Source: Paraburkholderia kirstenboschensis
GTDB taxonomy: Bacteria > Pseudomonadota > Gammaproteobacteria > Burkholderiales > Burkholderiaceae
DNA: 64,000 nucleotides
Direction of reading: 5' to 3'
Assembly: GCF_904848585.1 (NCBI RefSeq)
Contig: NZ_CAJHCR010000016.1
Location: 103,109 to 167,108 of the forward strand
Position numbers and translations under genes: made by a program. A model generated the notes under the pieces. That model searched no databases, was not told the DNA's origin, and saw nothing but the letters and a program-made list of their open reading frames with translations. Of the stretch, positions 49,840 to 59,832 are shown in pieces; the first letter of the stretch is position 1; each line of letters opens with the position of its first letter.

Positions 49840-52800
49840 TTACTCGCCTGAGTGCTGCTGTTCGGCGGCCGGGGTTTCCGGCGTACCGAATTCGAACGAC
49901 TCTTCCGCTGCGATCTGATCGAAACGCTCGCGGTCGGACAGTTCCTTGCTCTTGCGTGCCTTGTGGAACGCGAGACCCGTACCGGCCGGAATCAAACGGC
50001 CGACGATCACGTTTTCCTTCAAACCACGCAGGTCGTCACGCTTGCCCATAATCGCCGCTTCGGTCAGCACGCGGGTCGTTTCCTGGAACGACGCCGCGGA
50101 GATGAACGAATCGGTCGACAGCGACGCCTTCGTGATACCGAGCAACACGTTTTCGTACGTTGCCGGACGCTTGTCTTCCGCGATCATACGGTCGTTTTCG
50201 TCGAGCATATCCGACCGCTCGACCTGTTCGCCCGGGATGAAACGCGTATCGCCGTTGTCCGTAATCTGCACGCGGCGCAGCATCTGACGAACAATCACTT
50301 CAATGTGCTTGTCGTTGATCTTCACGCCTTGCAGACGGTACACGTCCTGCACTTCGTCCACGATATAACGCGACAGCGCTTCAATACCCTGCAAACGCAG
50401 GATGTCGTGCGGATCGGCCGGACCGTCCACGATCATTTCGCCCTTGTTGACGACCTGACCATCGTGAACCAGAACCTGCTTTTCCTTCGCGATCAGGAAC
50501 TCGTGCTGCTCACCGTCGAGGTCCGTGATAACGAGACGCTGCTTACCCTTCGTGTCCTTACCGAACGACGTCGTGCCGGTGACTTCCGCGAGAATGCCGG
50601 CGTCCTTCGGTGAACGTGCTTCGAACAGCTCGGCCACGCGCGGCAGACCGCCGGTGATGTCACGCGTCTTCTGCGACTCGACCGGGATACGTGCCAGCAC
50701 TTCACCGACCTGCACTTGCTGACCGTCCTTTACGGTAATCAGCGCGCCGACCTGGAAGCCGATCTGCACCGAGTGCTCGGTGTTCGGGATCTTGACTTCT
50801 TCGCCGTTCGCATCGAGCAGCTTGACCTGCGGACGTACCGTCTTCGCCGCTTGCGAACCGCGACGCTTCACGTCGATCACCACCAGCGTGGACAGACCCG
50901 TCACATCGTCGATCTGCTTCGCAACCGTCACGCCTTCTTCGACGTTTTCGAACTTCACCGTACCGCCCCACTCGGTGATGATCGGACGCGTCAACGGGTC
51001 CCACGTCGCCAGTTGCGTGCCGGCCTTGATCTGCGCGCCGTCCAGCTGCAACAGCGTCGCGCCGTACGGCACCTTGTGACGTTCGCGCTCGCGACCGTGG
51101 TCGTCGGTGATCATCGCTTCGCCCGAACGCGAGATGACGATCTGCTCGCCCTTCGCGTTGGTGACGTAACGCATCGTCGACGTGAAACGCACCGTACCGT
51201 TCGACTTGGCTTCAACCGACGAAGCCACTGCCGCACGCGACGCCGCACCACCGATGTGGAACGTACGCATGGTCAGCTGCGTGCCCGGCTCACCGATCGA
51301 CTGAGCAGCGATCACACCGACTGCCTCACCGACGTTCACGAGCGAGCCGCGGCCCAGGTCGCGGCCGTAGCAGGCTGCGCACAGACCGTAACGCGTTTCG
51401 CAAGTAAGCGGCGTACGCACGCGCACTTCGTCGATGCCGAGGCGTTCGATTTCCTCGACCGCATCTTCGTCGAGCAGGCTGCCCGCTTCGTACAGCGTTT
51501 CCTGCGATTCCGGATTGACGACGTCAGCCACCGCCACGCGACCGAGAATACGATCACGCAGTGCTTCGACGACTTCACCGCCTTCGACCAACGCCTTCAT
51601 GGCAACGCCGTTGGACGTACCGCAATCGTCCTCGACCACCACCAGATCCTGCGTCACGTCGACAAGACGTCGCGTCAGGTAACCGGAGTTTGCCGTCTTC
51701 AGTGCCGTATCAGCCAGACCCTTACGTGCGCCGTGGGTCGAGATGAAGTACTGCAACACGTTCAGACCTTCACGGAAGTTCGCCGTAATCGGCGTCTCGA
51801 TGATCGAGCCGTCCGGCTTCGCCATCAGGCCACGCATACCGGCCAGCTGACGAATCTGAACCGCGGAACCACGAGCGCCCGAGTCCGCCATCATGTAGAT
51901 GGAGTTGAACGATTCCTGACGCGTTTCGTTGCCGTCGCGATCGACCACCGGTTCCGTCGAGAGCTGCTCCATCATCGCCTTGCCGACCGCTTCCGACGTT
52001 GCCGACCAGATGTCGACCACGTTGTTGTAGCGCTCTTGCGACGTGACGAGACCCGACATGTACTGACGGTCGTATTCCTTTACCTTCTTCGCGGCGTCGC
52101 CGACGATGGTTTCCTTCTGCGGCGGCACGAGCATGTCGTCGACGCAGATCGAGATACCAGCGCGAGTGGCCAGACGGAAACCCGACTGCATCAACTGGTC
52201 GGCGAAAATCACCGTTTCACGCAGACCGCATTTGCGGAATGCGGTGTTGATCAGACGCGAGATTTCCTTCTTCTTCAGCGGCTTGTTCAGCACCGAGAAC
52301 GGCAGGCCCGGCGGCAAAATTTCCGACAGGATTGCACGGCCGACGGTCGTCGCGTACAGCGAGATCTTCGGCACGAACGCCGGCGCACCTTCCGACTTGT
52401 CTTCGTTGTGGACCATTTCGGTGATCCGCACGTTGACGCGCGAGGCGAGCTCGACTTCCTTGTTCTCGTATGCACGCAGCGCTTCCGAGACGCCCGTGAA
52501 CGTCAGGCCTTCGCCCTTCGCGTTCACGGCTTCACGGGTCGCGTAGTACAGACCGAGCACGATATCCTGCGACGGCACGATCGACGGATCGCCGTTAGCC
52601 GGGAACAGGACGTTGTTCGACGCCAGCATCAGCGTGCGTGCTTCCATCTGCGCTTCGAGCGACAGCGGAACGTGAACAGCCATCTGGTCACCGTCGAAGT
52701 CGGCGTTGAACGCCGCGCAAACGAGCGGGTGCAGCTGGATTGCCTTACCTTCGATCAGCACCGGCTCGAAAGCCTGAATGCCAAGACGGTGCAGCGTAGG

Positions 52801-54078
52801 CGCGCGGTTCAGCATGACCGGATGCTCGCGGATCACCTCTTCGAGGATGTCCCACACCACCGGCGTCTGGTTCTCGACTTCCTTCTTCGCAGCCTTAATG
52901 GTGGTAGCAACACCCATCACTTCGAGCTTGTTGAAGATGAACGGCTTGAACAGTTCGAGCGCCATCAGCTTCGGCAGACCGCACTGATGCAGCTTGAGCG
53001 TCGGGCCGACCACGATCACCGAACGGCCCGAGTAGTCAACGCGCTTACCGAGCAAGTTCTGACGGAAACGACCGCCCTTACCCTTGATCATGTCAGCGAG
53101 CGACTTCAGCGGACGCTTGTTCGCGCCGGTCATTGCCTTACCACGACGACCGTTGTCGAGCAGCGAATCGACGGCTTCCTGCAGCATCCGCTTTTCGTTG
53201 CGGACGATGATTTCAGGCGCCTTCAGTTCGAGCAGACGCTTCAACCGGTTGTTACGGTTGATCACGCGGCGATACAGGTCGTTCAGGTCCGACGTCGCGA
53301 AGCGGCCGCCATCCAGCGGCACCAGCGGACGCAGTTCCGGCGGCAGCACCGGCAGCACTTCGAGCACCATCCAGTCAGGCTTGATGCCCGAACGCTGGAA
53401 AGCCTCGAGCACCTTCAGGCGCTTCGCGTACTTCTTGATCTTCGCTTCCGAACCCGTGTTCTTGAGTTCGGTACGGAGCATTTCAACCTGTTCGTCGATG
53501 TTGATCGCGCGCAGCAACTCGCGAACGCCTTCCGCGCCCATTTCGGCACGGAATTCGTCACCGTATTCTTCGACCTTGTTGTAGTAATCCTCTTCGGTCA
53601 TGATCTGCCGCGCTTTCAGCGGCGTCATGCCCGGGTCGATCACCACATATGCTTCGAAGTACAGCACGCGTTCGATGTCGCGCAGCGTCATGTCGAGCAC
53701 CATGCCCAGACGCGACGGCAGCGACTTCAGGAACCAGATGTGCGCAACCGGCGAGGCCAGTTCAATGTGGCCCATCCGTTCGCGACGCACCTTCGCCAGC
53801 GTCACTTCGACGCCGCACTTCTCGCAGATCACGCCACGGTGCTTCAGGCGCTTGTACTTGCCGCAAAGGCATTCGTAGTCTTTGATCGGCCCGAAAATCT
53901 TCGCGCAGAACAAACCATCGCGTTCCGGCTTGAACGTCCGGTAGTTGATGGTTTCCGGCTTCTTCACTTCACCGAACGACCACGAACGGATCTTGTCCGG
54001 CGAGGCCAGACCGATCTTGATCGCGTCAAAAACTTCAGGTTGTTGGACTTGCTTGAATAGATCGAGCAAAGCTTTCAT
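49840..54078 (-). CDS. rpoC: RNA polymerase beta' subunit
   Basis: 1412 residues. N-terminal zinc site CLCGKYKRLKHRGVICEKCGVE (about 70-91), the catalytic magnesium loop NADFDGDQMAVH (about 458-469), the bridge-helix and trigger-loop region (GARGSAVQIRQLAGMRGLMAKPDGSI), and the second zinc site CETRYGLCAACYGRDL. Ends in a short acidic tail. Forms the active centre with RpoB, encoded 21 bp upstream. Confidence 0.98.
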   Translation of the reverse strand: MKALLDLFKQVQQPEVFDAIKIGLASPDKIRSWSFGEVKKPETINYRTFKPERDGLFCAKIFGPIKDYECLCGKYKRLKHRGVICEKCGVEVTLAKVRRERMGHIELASPVAHIWFLKSLPSRLGMVLDMTLRDIERVLYFEAYVVIDPGMTPLKARQIMTEEDYYNKVEEYGDEFRAEMGAEGVRELLRAINIDEQVEMLRTELKNTGSEAKIKKYAKRLKVLEAFQRSGIKPDWMVLEVLPVLPPELRPLVPLDGGRFATSDLNDLYRRVINRNNRLKRLLELKAPEIIVRNEKRMLQEAVDSLLDNGRRGKAMTGANKRPLKSLADMIKGKGGRFRQNLLGKRVDYSGRSVIVVGPTLKLHQCGLPKLMALELFKPFIFNKLEVMGVATTIKAAKKEVENQTPVVWDILEEVIREHPVMLNRAPTLHRLGIQAFEPVLIEGKAIQLHPLVCAAFNADFDGDQMAVHVPLSLEAQMEARTLMLASNNVLFPANGDPSIVPSQDIVLGLYYATREAVNAKGEGLTFTGVSEALRAYENKEVELASRVNVRITEMVHNEDKSEGAPAFVPKISLYATTVGRAILSEILPPGLPFSVLNKPLKKKEISRLINTAFRKCGLRETVIFADQLMQSGFRLATRAGISICVDDMLVPPQKETIVGDAAKKVKEYDRQYMSGLVTSQERYNNVVDIWSATSEAVGKAMMEQLSTEPVVDRDGNETRQESFNSIYMMADSGARGSAVQIRQLAGMRGLMAKPDGSIIETPITANFREGLNVLQYFISTHGARKGLADTALKTANSGYLTRRLVDVTQDLVVVEDDCGTSNGVAMKALVEGGEVVEALRDRILGRVAVADVVNPESQETLYEAGSLLDEDAVEEIERLGIDEVRVRTPLTCETRYGLCAACYGRDLGRGSLVNVGEAVGVIAAQSIGEPGTQLTMRTFHIGGAASRAAVASSVEAKSNGTVRFTSTMRYVTNAKGEQIVISRSGEAMITDDHGRERERHKVPYGATLLQLDGAQIKAGTQLATWDPLTRPIITEWGGTVKFENVEEGVTVAKQIDDVTGLSTLVVIDVKRRGSQAAKTVRPQVKLLDANGEEVKIPNTEHSVQIGFQVGALITVKDGQQVQVGEVLARIPVESQKTRDITGGLPRVAELFEARSPKDAGILAEVTGTTSFGKDTKGKQRLVITDLDGEQHEFLIAKEKQVLVHDGQVVNKGEMIVDGPADPHDILRLQGIEALSRYIVDEVQDVYRLQGVKINDKHIEVIVRQMLRRVQITDNGDTRFIPGEQVERSDMLDENDRMIAEDKRPATYENVLLGITKASLSTDSFISAASFQETTRVLTEAAIMGKRDDLRGLKENVIVGRLIPAGTGLAFHKARKSKELSDRERFDQIAAEESFEFGTPETPAAEQQHSGE

Positions 54079-54099
54079 CGCTTCTCTCCAGTAGTCCGA

Positions 54100-57000
54100 T
54101 TAGTTGCGGTCGAGGTCGATGTCGATACCGAGCGAGCGGATTTCCTTCACCAACACGTTGAAGGATTCCGGCATGCCTGCATCGATCACGTGATCGCCCT
54201 TGACCAGGTTCTCGTACACCTTGGTCCGGCCTGTCACGTCGTCCGACTTCACCGTCAGCATTTCCTGCAGCACGTACGATGCGCCGTACGCTTCGAGCGC
54301 CCACACTTCCATTTCACCGAAACGCTGGCCACCGAACTGCGCCTTACCGCCCAACGGCTGCTGCGTAACGAGCGAGTACGGGCCCGTGGAACGCGCGTGC
54401 ATCTTGTCGTCGACCAGGTGGTGCAGTTTCAGGTAGTGCATGTAGCCGACAGTCACCGTACGTTCGAACATTTCGCCGGTGCGGCCGTCGTACAGACGAA
54501 CCTGATTCTTCGACGGCGTCATGCCGAGGTTCTTCGCGATGTCGTCCGGGAATGCCAGATCCAGCGCGCGCGACATTTCTTCTTCCGTCGCACCGTCGAA
54601 CACCGGCGTTGCGAACGGCACGCCTTCGCGCAGGTTCTTCGCCAGTTCGACGATTTCGTCGTCGGTGAAGCTGTCCAGCTCTTCGGCGCGGCCCGACTCG
54701 TTGTAGATCTTGGTCAGGAATTCGCGCAGTTCAGCGATCTTCGCCTGACGCTGCAGCATTTCGCCGATACGCCAGCCGAGACCCTTCGCGGCCCAACCCA
54801 GATGCACTTCGAGAACCTGACCCACGTTCATCCGCGACGGCACGCCGAGCGGGTTCAGAACGACGTCAGCCGGACGGCCGTCGGCCATGTACGGCATGTC
54901 TTCGATCGGCACGATCTTCGACACGACACCCTTGTTACCGTGACGGCCGGCCATCTTGTCGCCAGGCTGCAAGCGGCGCTTGACTGCCAGATACACCTTG
55001 ACCATCTTCAGCACGCCCGGCGGCAGTTCGTCGCCTTGCGTGAGTTTCTTGCGCTTTTCTTCGAACGCCAGATCGAACTGGTGACGCTTCTGTTCGATCG
55101 AGTCCTTGATAGCTTCGAGCTGTGCCGCTGCTTCTTCGTCCGCGAGGCGGATGTCGAACCAGTGGTAATGATCCAGATCTTGCAGGTAAGCCTGTTCGAT
55201 CTTCGTGCCCTTTGCCAGCTTCTTCGGACCGCCGTTCGCGACCTTGCCGTCGAGCATACGTGCGAGACGCTGGAACGCGTCGCCTTCCACGATGCGCAGC
55301 TGGTCGTTCAGGTCGAGGCGATAACGCTTCAGTTCATCGTCGATGATCTGTTGCGCACGCTTGTCGCGCTGAATGCCTTCACGCGTGAACACCTGGACGT
55401 CGATCACCGTGCCGCTCATGCCCGACGGCACGCGCAGCGACGTGTCCTTCACGTCCGAAGCCTTTTCACCGAAGATCGCGCGCAGCAGCTTTTCTTCCGG
55501 CGTCAGCTGGGTTTCGCCCTTCGGCGTGACCTTACCGACCAGCACGTCGCCTGCTTCGACTTCCGCGCCGATGTAGACGATGCCCGACTCGTCGAGACGG
55601 CCGAGTTGCACTTCAGCCAGGTTCGAGATGTCGCGCGTGATTTCTTCCGGTCCGAGCTTCGTGTCGCGAGCCACGACATTCAGTTCTTCGATGTGGATCG
55701 ACGTGTAACGGTCGTCGGCAACCACCTTCTCCGAGATCAAAATCGAGTCTTCGAAGTTGTAGCCGTTCCACGGCATGAACGCGACCAGCATGTTCTGGCC
55801 GAGAGCCAGTTCACCCAGATCGGTCGATGCACCGTCAGCCAGCACGTCGCCACGCGACACGATGTCGCCGACCTTCACGATCGGGCGCTGGTTGATGTTC
55901 GTGTTCTGGTTCGAACGCGTGTACTTGATCAGGTTGTAGATGTCCACGCCGACGTCGCCAGCAACGGCTTCATCGTCGTTCACGCGAATCACCATACGGC
56001 CTGCGTCGACGTAATCGACCACACCGCCGCGGAATGCCTGAACGGTCGTACCCGAGTCGACCGCAACCGTGCGCTCGATGCCCGTACCGACCACGGCCTT
56101 TTCAGGACGCAGACACGGTACAGCCTGACGCTGCATGTTCGAGCCCATCAACGCGCGGTTCGCGTCATCGTGCTCAAGGAACGGAATCAGCGATGCAGCC
56201 ACCGACACGATCTGCGACGGCGCCACGTCCATGTACTGGATGCGGTCCGGCGTGACCATCAACGTTTCGCCCGCTTCACGCGACGAAACGAGTTCGTCGG
56301 TCAGCGTGCCGTCTTCAGCCACTGCCGCGTTCGCCTGAGCGATCACGTAACGGCCTTCTTCGATCGCCGACAGGTAATCGATCTGGTCGGTCACCTTGCC
56401 GTCCACAACCTTGCGATACGGCGTTTCGAGGAAGCCGTATTCGTTCAGGTGCGCGTACAGAGCGAGCGAGTTGATCAGGCCGATGTTCGGACCTTCAGGC
56501 GTTTCGATCGGGCAGACACGACCATAGTGCGTCGGGTGCACGTCGCGGACTTCAAAGCCTGCGCGCTCACGCGTCAAGCCGCCCGGGCCAAGGGCCGAGA
56601 CACGGCGCTTGTGGGTGATTTCCGACAGCGGATTCGTCTGGTCCATGAACTGCGACAGCTGCGACGAACCGAAGAACTCGCGAATCGCCGACGAAATCGG
56701 CTTCGAGTTGATCAGGTCGTGCGGCATCAGGTTTTCGCTTTCGGCCTGGCCGAGGCGTTCCTTCACAGCACGTTCGACACGCACGAGACCGGCGCGGAAC
56801 TGGTTTTCCGCCAGTTCGCCGACGCAACGCACACGGCGATTGCCCAAGTGGTCGATGTCGTCGACTTCGCCCTTGCCGTTACGCAGTTCGACCAGGATCT
56901 TGATCGTGGCGAGGATGTCGTCGTCTTGCAGCGTCATCGGTCCGACGATCTCGTCGCGGCCCACGCGACGATTGAACTTCATACGGCCCACCTTGGACAG

Positions 57001-58206
57001 GTCGTATGCGTCTTCGCTATAGAACAGTCGGTTGAACAGCGCCTCGACCGCTTCTTCGGTCGGCGGTTCGCCCGGGCGCATCATGCGGTAGATTGCGATG
57101 CGAGCGGCCATCTTGTCCGCGGTTTCGTCGATACGCAGCGTCGACGAGATGTACGGACCCTGGTCCAGATCGTTCGTGTAGAGCGTCTGGATGTCTTTGA
57201 TCTTCGACTCGCGCAGCTTCTCGAGGACGGTTTCGGTAATTTCGTCGTTCGCGTTGGCAATGACTTCACCGGTGTCGCCGTCGACGACGTTTTTCGCCAG
57301 CACGCGGCCAAGCAGATAGTCTTCCGGGACCGAGATGAACTTGGTCTTCGCGTTGTCCAGATCGCGAATATGCTTCGCGTTGATCCGCTTGTCCTTCTGA
57401 ACGATCACGTTGCCATCACGGTCCGTGATGTCGAAACGCGCGACTTCGCCACGCAGACGCTCCGGCACGAACTCCATTTGCGCGCCTTCCGGCATCAGCG
57501 TGAAGTTATCGAACACGAAGAAGTTTGCGAGGATCTGTTCCGGGGTGAGGCCGATTGCCTTCAGCAGGATCGTGACCGGCATCTTGCGGCGACGGTCGAC
57601 GCGGAAGTACAGCACGTCCTTCGGGTCGAACTCGAAATCGAGCCACGAACCGCGGTAAGGAATGATACGTGCCGAAAACAGGAGCTTGCCCGAGCTGTGC
57701 GTCTTGCCCTTGTCGTGTTCGAAGAACACGCCAGGCGAACGGTGCAGCTGCGAAACGATCACACGCTCCGTGCCGTTAATGACGAACGAACCCGTCGGCG
57801 TCATGAGCGGAATTTCGCCCATGTACACTTCCTGTTCCTTCACTTCCTTGACGACCGGCTTGCTCGGCGATTCCTTGTCGAGCAGCACCAGGCGCACCTT
57901 GGCGCGCAGTGCCGAACAGTACGTCAAACCGCGCTGCTGACATTCCTTGATGTTGAATGCCGGCGGCGACAGCATGTAGCTGACGAACTCGAGACGTGCG
58001 AACCCGTTGTGCGAAACAATGGGAAAGACGGATGTGAACGCGGCCTGCAGGCCTTCCGGCTTGCGTTGCGTGGAGGACGTGTCTGCTTGCAGAAACGTGC
58101 TGAATGATTCAAGCTGGGTAGCCAGCAGGAAAGGTACTTGGTGAACGATGGGGCGCTTCGCAAAACTCTTGCGAATACGCTTCTTCTCGGTGAAGGAATA
58201 TTGCAT
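54100..58206 (-). CDS. rpoB: RNA polymerase beta subunit
   Basis: 1368 residues. The rifampicin-pocket segment reads FFGSSQLSQFMDQTNPLSEITHKRRVSALGPGGL with the wild-type Asp, His and Ser at the usual resistance sites. Further blocks are YGRVCPIETPEGPNIGLI, MPWNGYNFEDSILISE, GRHGNKGVVS and the C-terminal FGGQRFGEMEVWALEAYGA. Follows rplL after a 379-bp spacer with an attenuator-like hairpin. Confidence 0.98.
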   Translation of the reverse strand: MQYSFTEKKRIRKSFAKRPIVHQVPFLLATQLESFSTFLQADTSSTQRKPEGLQAAFTSVFPIVSHNGFARLEFVSYMLSPPAFNIKECQQRGLTYCSALRAKVRLVLLDKESPSKPVVKEVKEQEVYMGEIPLMTPTGSFVINGTERVIVSQLHRSPGVFFEHDKGKTHSSGKLLFSARIIPYRGSWLDFEFDPKDVLYFRVDRRRKMPVTILLKAIGLTPEQILANFFVFDNFTLMPEGAQMEFVPERLRGEVARFDITDRDGNVIVQKDKRINAKHIRDLDNAKTKFISVPEDYLLGRVLAKNVVDGDTGEVIANANDEITETVLEKLRESKIKDIQTLYTNDLDQGPYISSTLRIDETADKMAARIAIYRMMRPGEPPTEEAVEALFNRLFYSEDAYDLSKVGRMKFNRRVGRDEIVGPMTLQDDDILATIKILVELRNGKGEVDDIDHLGNRRVRCVGELAENQFRAGLVRVERAVKERLGQAESENLMPHDLINSKPISSAIREFFGSSQLSQFMDQTNPLSEITHKRRVSALGPGGLTRERAGFEVRDVHPTHYGRVCPIETPEGPNIGLINSLALYAHLNEYGFLETPYRKVVDGKVTDQIDYLSAIEEGRYVIAQANAAVAEDGTLTDELVSSREAGETLMVTPDRIQYMDVAPSQIVSVAASLIPFLEHDDANRALMGSNMQRQAVPCLRPEKAVVGTGIERTVAVDSGTTVQAFRGGVVDYVDAGRMVIRVNDDEAVAGDVGVDIYNLIKYTRSNQNTNINQRPIVKVGDIVSRGDVLADGASTDLGELALGQNMLVAFMPWNGYNFEDSILISEKVVADDRYTSIHIEELNVVARDTKLGPEEITRDISNLAEVQLGRLDESGIVYIGAEVEAGDVLVGKVTPKGETQLTPEEKLLRAIFGEKASDVKDTSLRVPSGMSGTVIDVQVFTREGIQRDKRAQQIIDDELKRYRLDLNDQLRIVEGDAFQRLARMLDGKVANGGPKKLAKGTKIEQAYLQDLDHYHWFDIRLADEEAAAQLEAIKDSIEQKRHQFDLAFEEKRKKLTQGDELPPGVLKMVKVYLAVKRRLQPGDKMAGRHGNKGVVSKIVPIEDMPYMADGRPADVVLNPLGVPSRMNVGQVLEVHLGWAAKGLGWRIGEMLQRQAKIAELREFLTKIYNESGRAEELDSFTDDEIVELAKNLREGVPFATPVFDGATEEEMSRALDLAFPDDIAKNLGMTPSKNQVRLYDGRTGEMFERTVTVGYMHYLKLHHLVDDKMHARSTGPYSLVTQQPLGGKAQFGGQRFGEMEVWALEAYGASYVLQEMLTVKSDDVTGRTKVYENLVKGDHVIDAGMPESFNVLVKEIRSLGIDIDLDRN

Positions 58207-58534
58207 ACGATCTCCGAATCACGGCGGGCATTGTTGTCGAGGCAGGATACCTTGATGAGACAACCCGAGTGTTCACCGACTGAGACCCGATGGCCGTCCG
58301 ATGGCTTGAACGAGCCTAGAAGCTTGGTGGTTGGCCTCTACCAACCGCTGGCTGACGGCAGCGGATGCCTGTCGCATGGAACCTTAACCGCTACCCGACC
58401 AAACTTGCCTTCTGCAGTCGCTTCAGAAGACAAAGAGAAGCGCCGGTCGATGTTGCCGATAGGCGGTTTTCTTTGGCTTCTGGGAGTCGCATTATTGCCA
58501 AACAGCGATGCAAAAACGCGCCCCCCACAAAGCA

Positions 58535-58567
58535 CAAAAAGGCCGGCGGTGGAAAACCGCCAGCCTT
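58535..58567 (-). terminator. Attenuator-like hairpin between rplL and rpoB
   Basis: AAGGCCGGCGGT (58539-58550) pairs with ACCGCCAGCCTT (58556-58567), 12 bp with one wobble, followed on the minus strand by TTTG. It lies 18 bp past the rplL stop. In E. coli a partial terminator at this place sets the L12:RNA-polymerase ratio. The rest of the spacer (58207-58534) holds no ORF I support; a GGTTGG / CCAACC mini-hairpin (58333-58350) is the only other structure seen. Confidence 0.7.
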
Positions 58568-58585
58568 CGCACAGCGCGCTGAAAC

Positions 58586-58963
58586 TTACTTGATTTCAGC
58601 CTTCGCGCCGGCTTCTTCCAGCTTCTTCTTGGCTTCTTCAGCAGCAGCCTTCGGTACCGCTTCCTTCACAGGCTTCGGTGCACCGTCGACCAGATCCTTC
58701 GCTTCCTTCAGGCCGAGACCCGTCAGTTCACGAACTGCCTTAATGACGGAAACCTTGTTCGCGCCAACTTCAACCAGGTTGACCGTGAATTCGGTTTGCT
58801 CTTCAGCTGCAGCAGCGCCGCCGCCTGCACCTGCGGGGCCTGCCACTGCAACAGCAGCTGCCGACACGCCAAACTTTTCTTCGAACGCCTTAACCAGCTC
58901 GTTCAGTTCCAGAACCGACATCGAGCCTACGGCTTCGAGGATGTCTTCTTTTGCGATTGCCAT
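58586..58963 (-). CDS. rplL: 50S ribosomal protein L7/L12
   Basis: 125 residues: N-terminal dimerisation helix pair (MAIAKEDILEAVGSMSVLELNELVKAFEEKFGVSAA), Ala/Gly hinge (VAVAGPAGAGGGAAAAEE), and C-terminal factor-binding domain with NKVSVIKAVRELTGLGLKEAKDLVDGAPKPVKE. Multi-copy stalk protein that recruits GTPases. 63 bp after rplJ, whose product anchors it. Confidence 0.98.
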   Translation of the reverse strand: MAIAKEDILEAVGSMSVLELNELVKAFEEKFGVSAAAVAVAGPAGAGGGAAAAEEQTEFTVNLVEVGANKVSVIKAVRELTGLGLKEAKDLVDGAPKPVKEAVPKAAAEEAKKKLEEAGAKAEIK

Positions 58964-59026
58964 TTGAAATACTCCTAAATTGAATTCGGATACAGCTAGC
59001 GATCAATTACGCTCGGCTGAAGTGCA

Positions 59027-59530
59027 TTACGCAGCGGATTCTTCGCCTTGTTTCTTTTCTGCCAGCGCGGCCAGAGCGCGCGCGAAGCCAGAAACAGGTG
59101 CTTGCATAACGAACAACAGCTTGGAGAGCAGCTCCTCGCGGCTCGGGATGTTGGCCAGCGCTTGCACGCCCGCCTTGTCCATCACGTTGCCTTCGTAGGC
59201 GCCAGCCTTGATGACCAACTTGTCATTGCTCTTGCTGAAGTCATTGACGACCTTAGCAGCAGCAATTGCATCTTCCGAGATGCCGTAGATCAGGGGGCCA
59301 GTCATCTGCTCTGCCAGCGGAGCGAACGGGGTACCTTCGACAGCGCGACGCGCCAGCGTGTTTTTCAACACGCGAAGGTAAACCTGTTGCTCACGCGCTT
59401 TCGCGCGCAGCTTGGTCAGATCGCCAACCGTGATCCCACGATACTCAGCCAGAACCACGGTCTGGGCTTTCGCGACTTGCGCGGCAACCTCAGCGACGAC
59501 GGCCTGCTTGCTTTCTTTGTTGAGTGGCAC
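59027..59530 (-). CDS. rplJ: 50S ribosomal protein L10
   Basis: 167 residues from a GTG at 59530 (MPLNKESKQAVVAEVAAQV), which has GGAGG 6 bp upstream; the longer open frame is leader sequence. VVLAEYRGITVGDLTKLRAKAREQQVYLRVLKNTLARRAVEGT is the RNA-binding family core, and the last helix binds L7/L12 dimers. Its long leader is probably the autoregulatory site for the L10-L12 complex. Confidence 0.96.
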   Translation of the reverse strand: MPLNKESKQAVVAEVAAQVAKAQTVVLAEYRGITVGDLTKLRAKAREQQVYLRVLKNTLARRAVEGTPFAPLAEQMTGPLIYGISEDAIAAAKVVNDFSKSNDKLVIKAGAYEGNVMDKAGVQALANIPSREELLSKLLFVMQAPVSGFARALAALAEKKQGEESAA

Positions 59531-59799
59531 GGTTAACCTCCAGATTCGATACACGCGGCGTGCGCCTTGTGTACCGCATTCAATAACGGCGTCCGACCAG
59601 TCAGGAGTATTTCGACCGCTCGACACCCGCACTGCTGCAAGCATCTAACGGCTTCATCACTACAAAACCTTTTCGGGTTCGCCATCTGCGTTGGCTTTAC
59701 ATTAAGAGTCCGCCTACCTGCTGCGAACCCGCCAACGGTCTTTGACAACCGGTTGCGCGATGCCAACTACTGTCATCTCGCAACCGCCCAAAGCCCATA
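59531..59799 (-). promoter_or_regulatory. Probable L10 leader upstream of rplJ
   Basis: About 270 nt without a gene between rplA and rplJ. In minus-strand reading it contains a GTAGTGATGAAG segment flanked by complementary stretches (GGCGGAC, TGGCGAACCC, AAGGTTTTGTAG), which resembles the kink-turn-containing L10 leader of other bacteria. No confident promoter was found; TTCGCA-16-TTAATG is a weak candidate. An Rfam covariance search would settle it. Confidence 0.5.
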
Positions 59800-59801
59800 A
59801 A

Positions 59802-59823
59802 CGCCCCGACTTTCATCGAGGCG
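59802..59823 (-). terminator. Weak terminator after rplA
   Basis: CGCCCCGA / TCGAGGCG, an 8-bp stem with one wobble, 9 bp past the rplA stop. It is followed on the minus strand by TTTATGGGCTTT. Likely partial termination between rplKA and rplJL. Confidence 0.5.
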
Positions 59824-59832
59824 ATGAATTAC

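Noticed and set aside
54190..58107. 1305-residue open frame on the plus strand antisense to rpoB (and an 1114-residue one antisense to rpoC at 50716-54060)
   Set aside because: Shadow frames caused by strong GC-biased codon use in rpoB/rpoC. Their translations are Arg/His/Val-rich with no domain, and the minus-strand genes are certain.
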